DNA of 64,000 nucleotides from Evansella vedderi (GTDB lineage: Bacteria > Bacillota > Bacilli > Bacillales > Salisediminibacteriaceae). The stretch spans positions 30,725-94,724 of the forward strand of contig NZ_JAUSUG010000022.1 of assembly GCF_030813435.1 (NCBI RefSeq), in the 5' to 3' direction. Position numbers and translations under genes: made by a program. How positions within the stretch are numbered: position 1 is the first letter of the stretch; the number at the start of each line of letters is the position of its first letter. The notes below the pieces were generated by a model that was not told where the DNA came from, did not search any database, and saw only the letters and a program-made list of their open reading frames with translations. Of this stretch, positions 63,830-64,000 are shown one piece after another.

Positions 63830-63925
63830 TGTTGATTATAGTGTTGATTGTAGCGAAAGGAGCGAGTCTCCTGCGGGAAAAGCAACAGCTGAAGACCCCG
63901 CAGGAACGAGTTATCATGAACGAAA
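63830..63925 (-). repeat. interspersed GC-rich repeat, copy F (reverse orientation)
   Basis: It starts AAAATACAATGTTGATTATAG and contains GAGTCTCCTGCGGGAAAAGC and GAAGACCCCGCAGGAACGAG, the reverse complement of the TTCCCGCAGGAGTCT / GGGGTCT core of the other copies. The AAAATACAA edge equals that of copies B and D. The last 75 bases of the window show nothing further. Confidence 0.75.
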
Positions 63926-64000
63926 CTAGCTCCTTACTCGTAAATTCGTAGATTAATTTGGTAAGAATGTTTATTGAGAAAAAACAAAAAACCAAATCAG

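Noticed and set aside
62321..64000. Prophage or integrative element edge
   Set aside because: No integrase, attachment repeat or phage genes are seen; a simple IS explains the data.

Overview
The window reads as a piece of chromosome from a low-GC Gram-positive of the Bacillaceae (Bacillus/Oceanobacillus-like). The reasons are AT-rich DNA, AGGAGG ribosome-binding sites with frequent TTG starts, a tyrosine T-box, a SAM-I riboswitch, cre-like boxes, YesMN/LplABC-type sugar systems, and GC-rich interspersed palindromic repeats. No rRNA, tRNA, CRISPR array or phage module was seen.

Layout. 0.1-6.6 kb: L-rhamnose catabolism on the minus strand (rhaB-rhaA, terminator, rhaEW with its own promoter and operator, then a DeoR repressor). 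6.9-12.6 kb: an AraC regulator, a small membrane protein, T-box-controlled tyrosyl-tRNA synthetase with a MarR neighbour, a 52-bp tandem array beside an IS-end remnant, and malate:quinone oxidoreductase. 12.8-20.7 kb: a very large GH51 arabinofuranosidase, UPF0158 and RDD proteins, a hepT/mntA toxin-antitoxin pair whose antitoxin gene is broken, and an orphan asparagine-synthase-like protein. 21.2-25.9 kb: an OmpR-type two-component system with a decayed membrane-protein gene, a YuiH-like molybdopterin oxidoreductase, a luciferase-like flavoenzyme, and a SAM-riboswitch-controlled small protein of unknown function. 26-32 kb: a nucleotidyltransferase, a GH3 beta-glycosidase with a GPH symporter, and a divergent AraC regulator. 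32.4-44.2 kb: a fructan/fructoside locus made of a YesMN sensor pair, two solute-binding proteins, two LplBC-type permeases, GH32, fructokinase and YesL. The ABC ATPase is absent, as usual for MsmX-dependent importers.

44.4-48.1 kb is a graveyard: a HAD phosphatase, then a sulfatase fragment, a frameshifted SH3-domain protein, and two copies of a 164-bp direct repeat that is the 3' end of an unidentified gene. 48.6-53.1 kb: a ROK repressor, a SulP transporter, a degenerate second ROK 3' end, and an orphan aminofutalosine-synthase-like radical SAM gene. 53.5-62.2 kb is the most distinctive region: an IclR regulator, a metallo-beta-lactamase-fold hydrolase, a TAXI-TRAP transporter, an aldehyde dehydrogenase and a ThDP-dependent enzyme, all on the plus strand. 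It looks like a complete uptake-and-degradation route (import, ThDP cleavage or decarboxylation, aldehyde oxidation) for an unidentified carboxylate-like substrate. It is closed by a terminator and followed directly by an IS transposase.

The sugar loci carry cre-like boxes (about 6.57, 16.65, 30.70 and 39.20 kb), which fits shared carbon-catabolite control. At least six copies of one MITE-like repeat family, an IS end without its IS, and several 3'-end duplications show a region much reshaped by small rearrangements.
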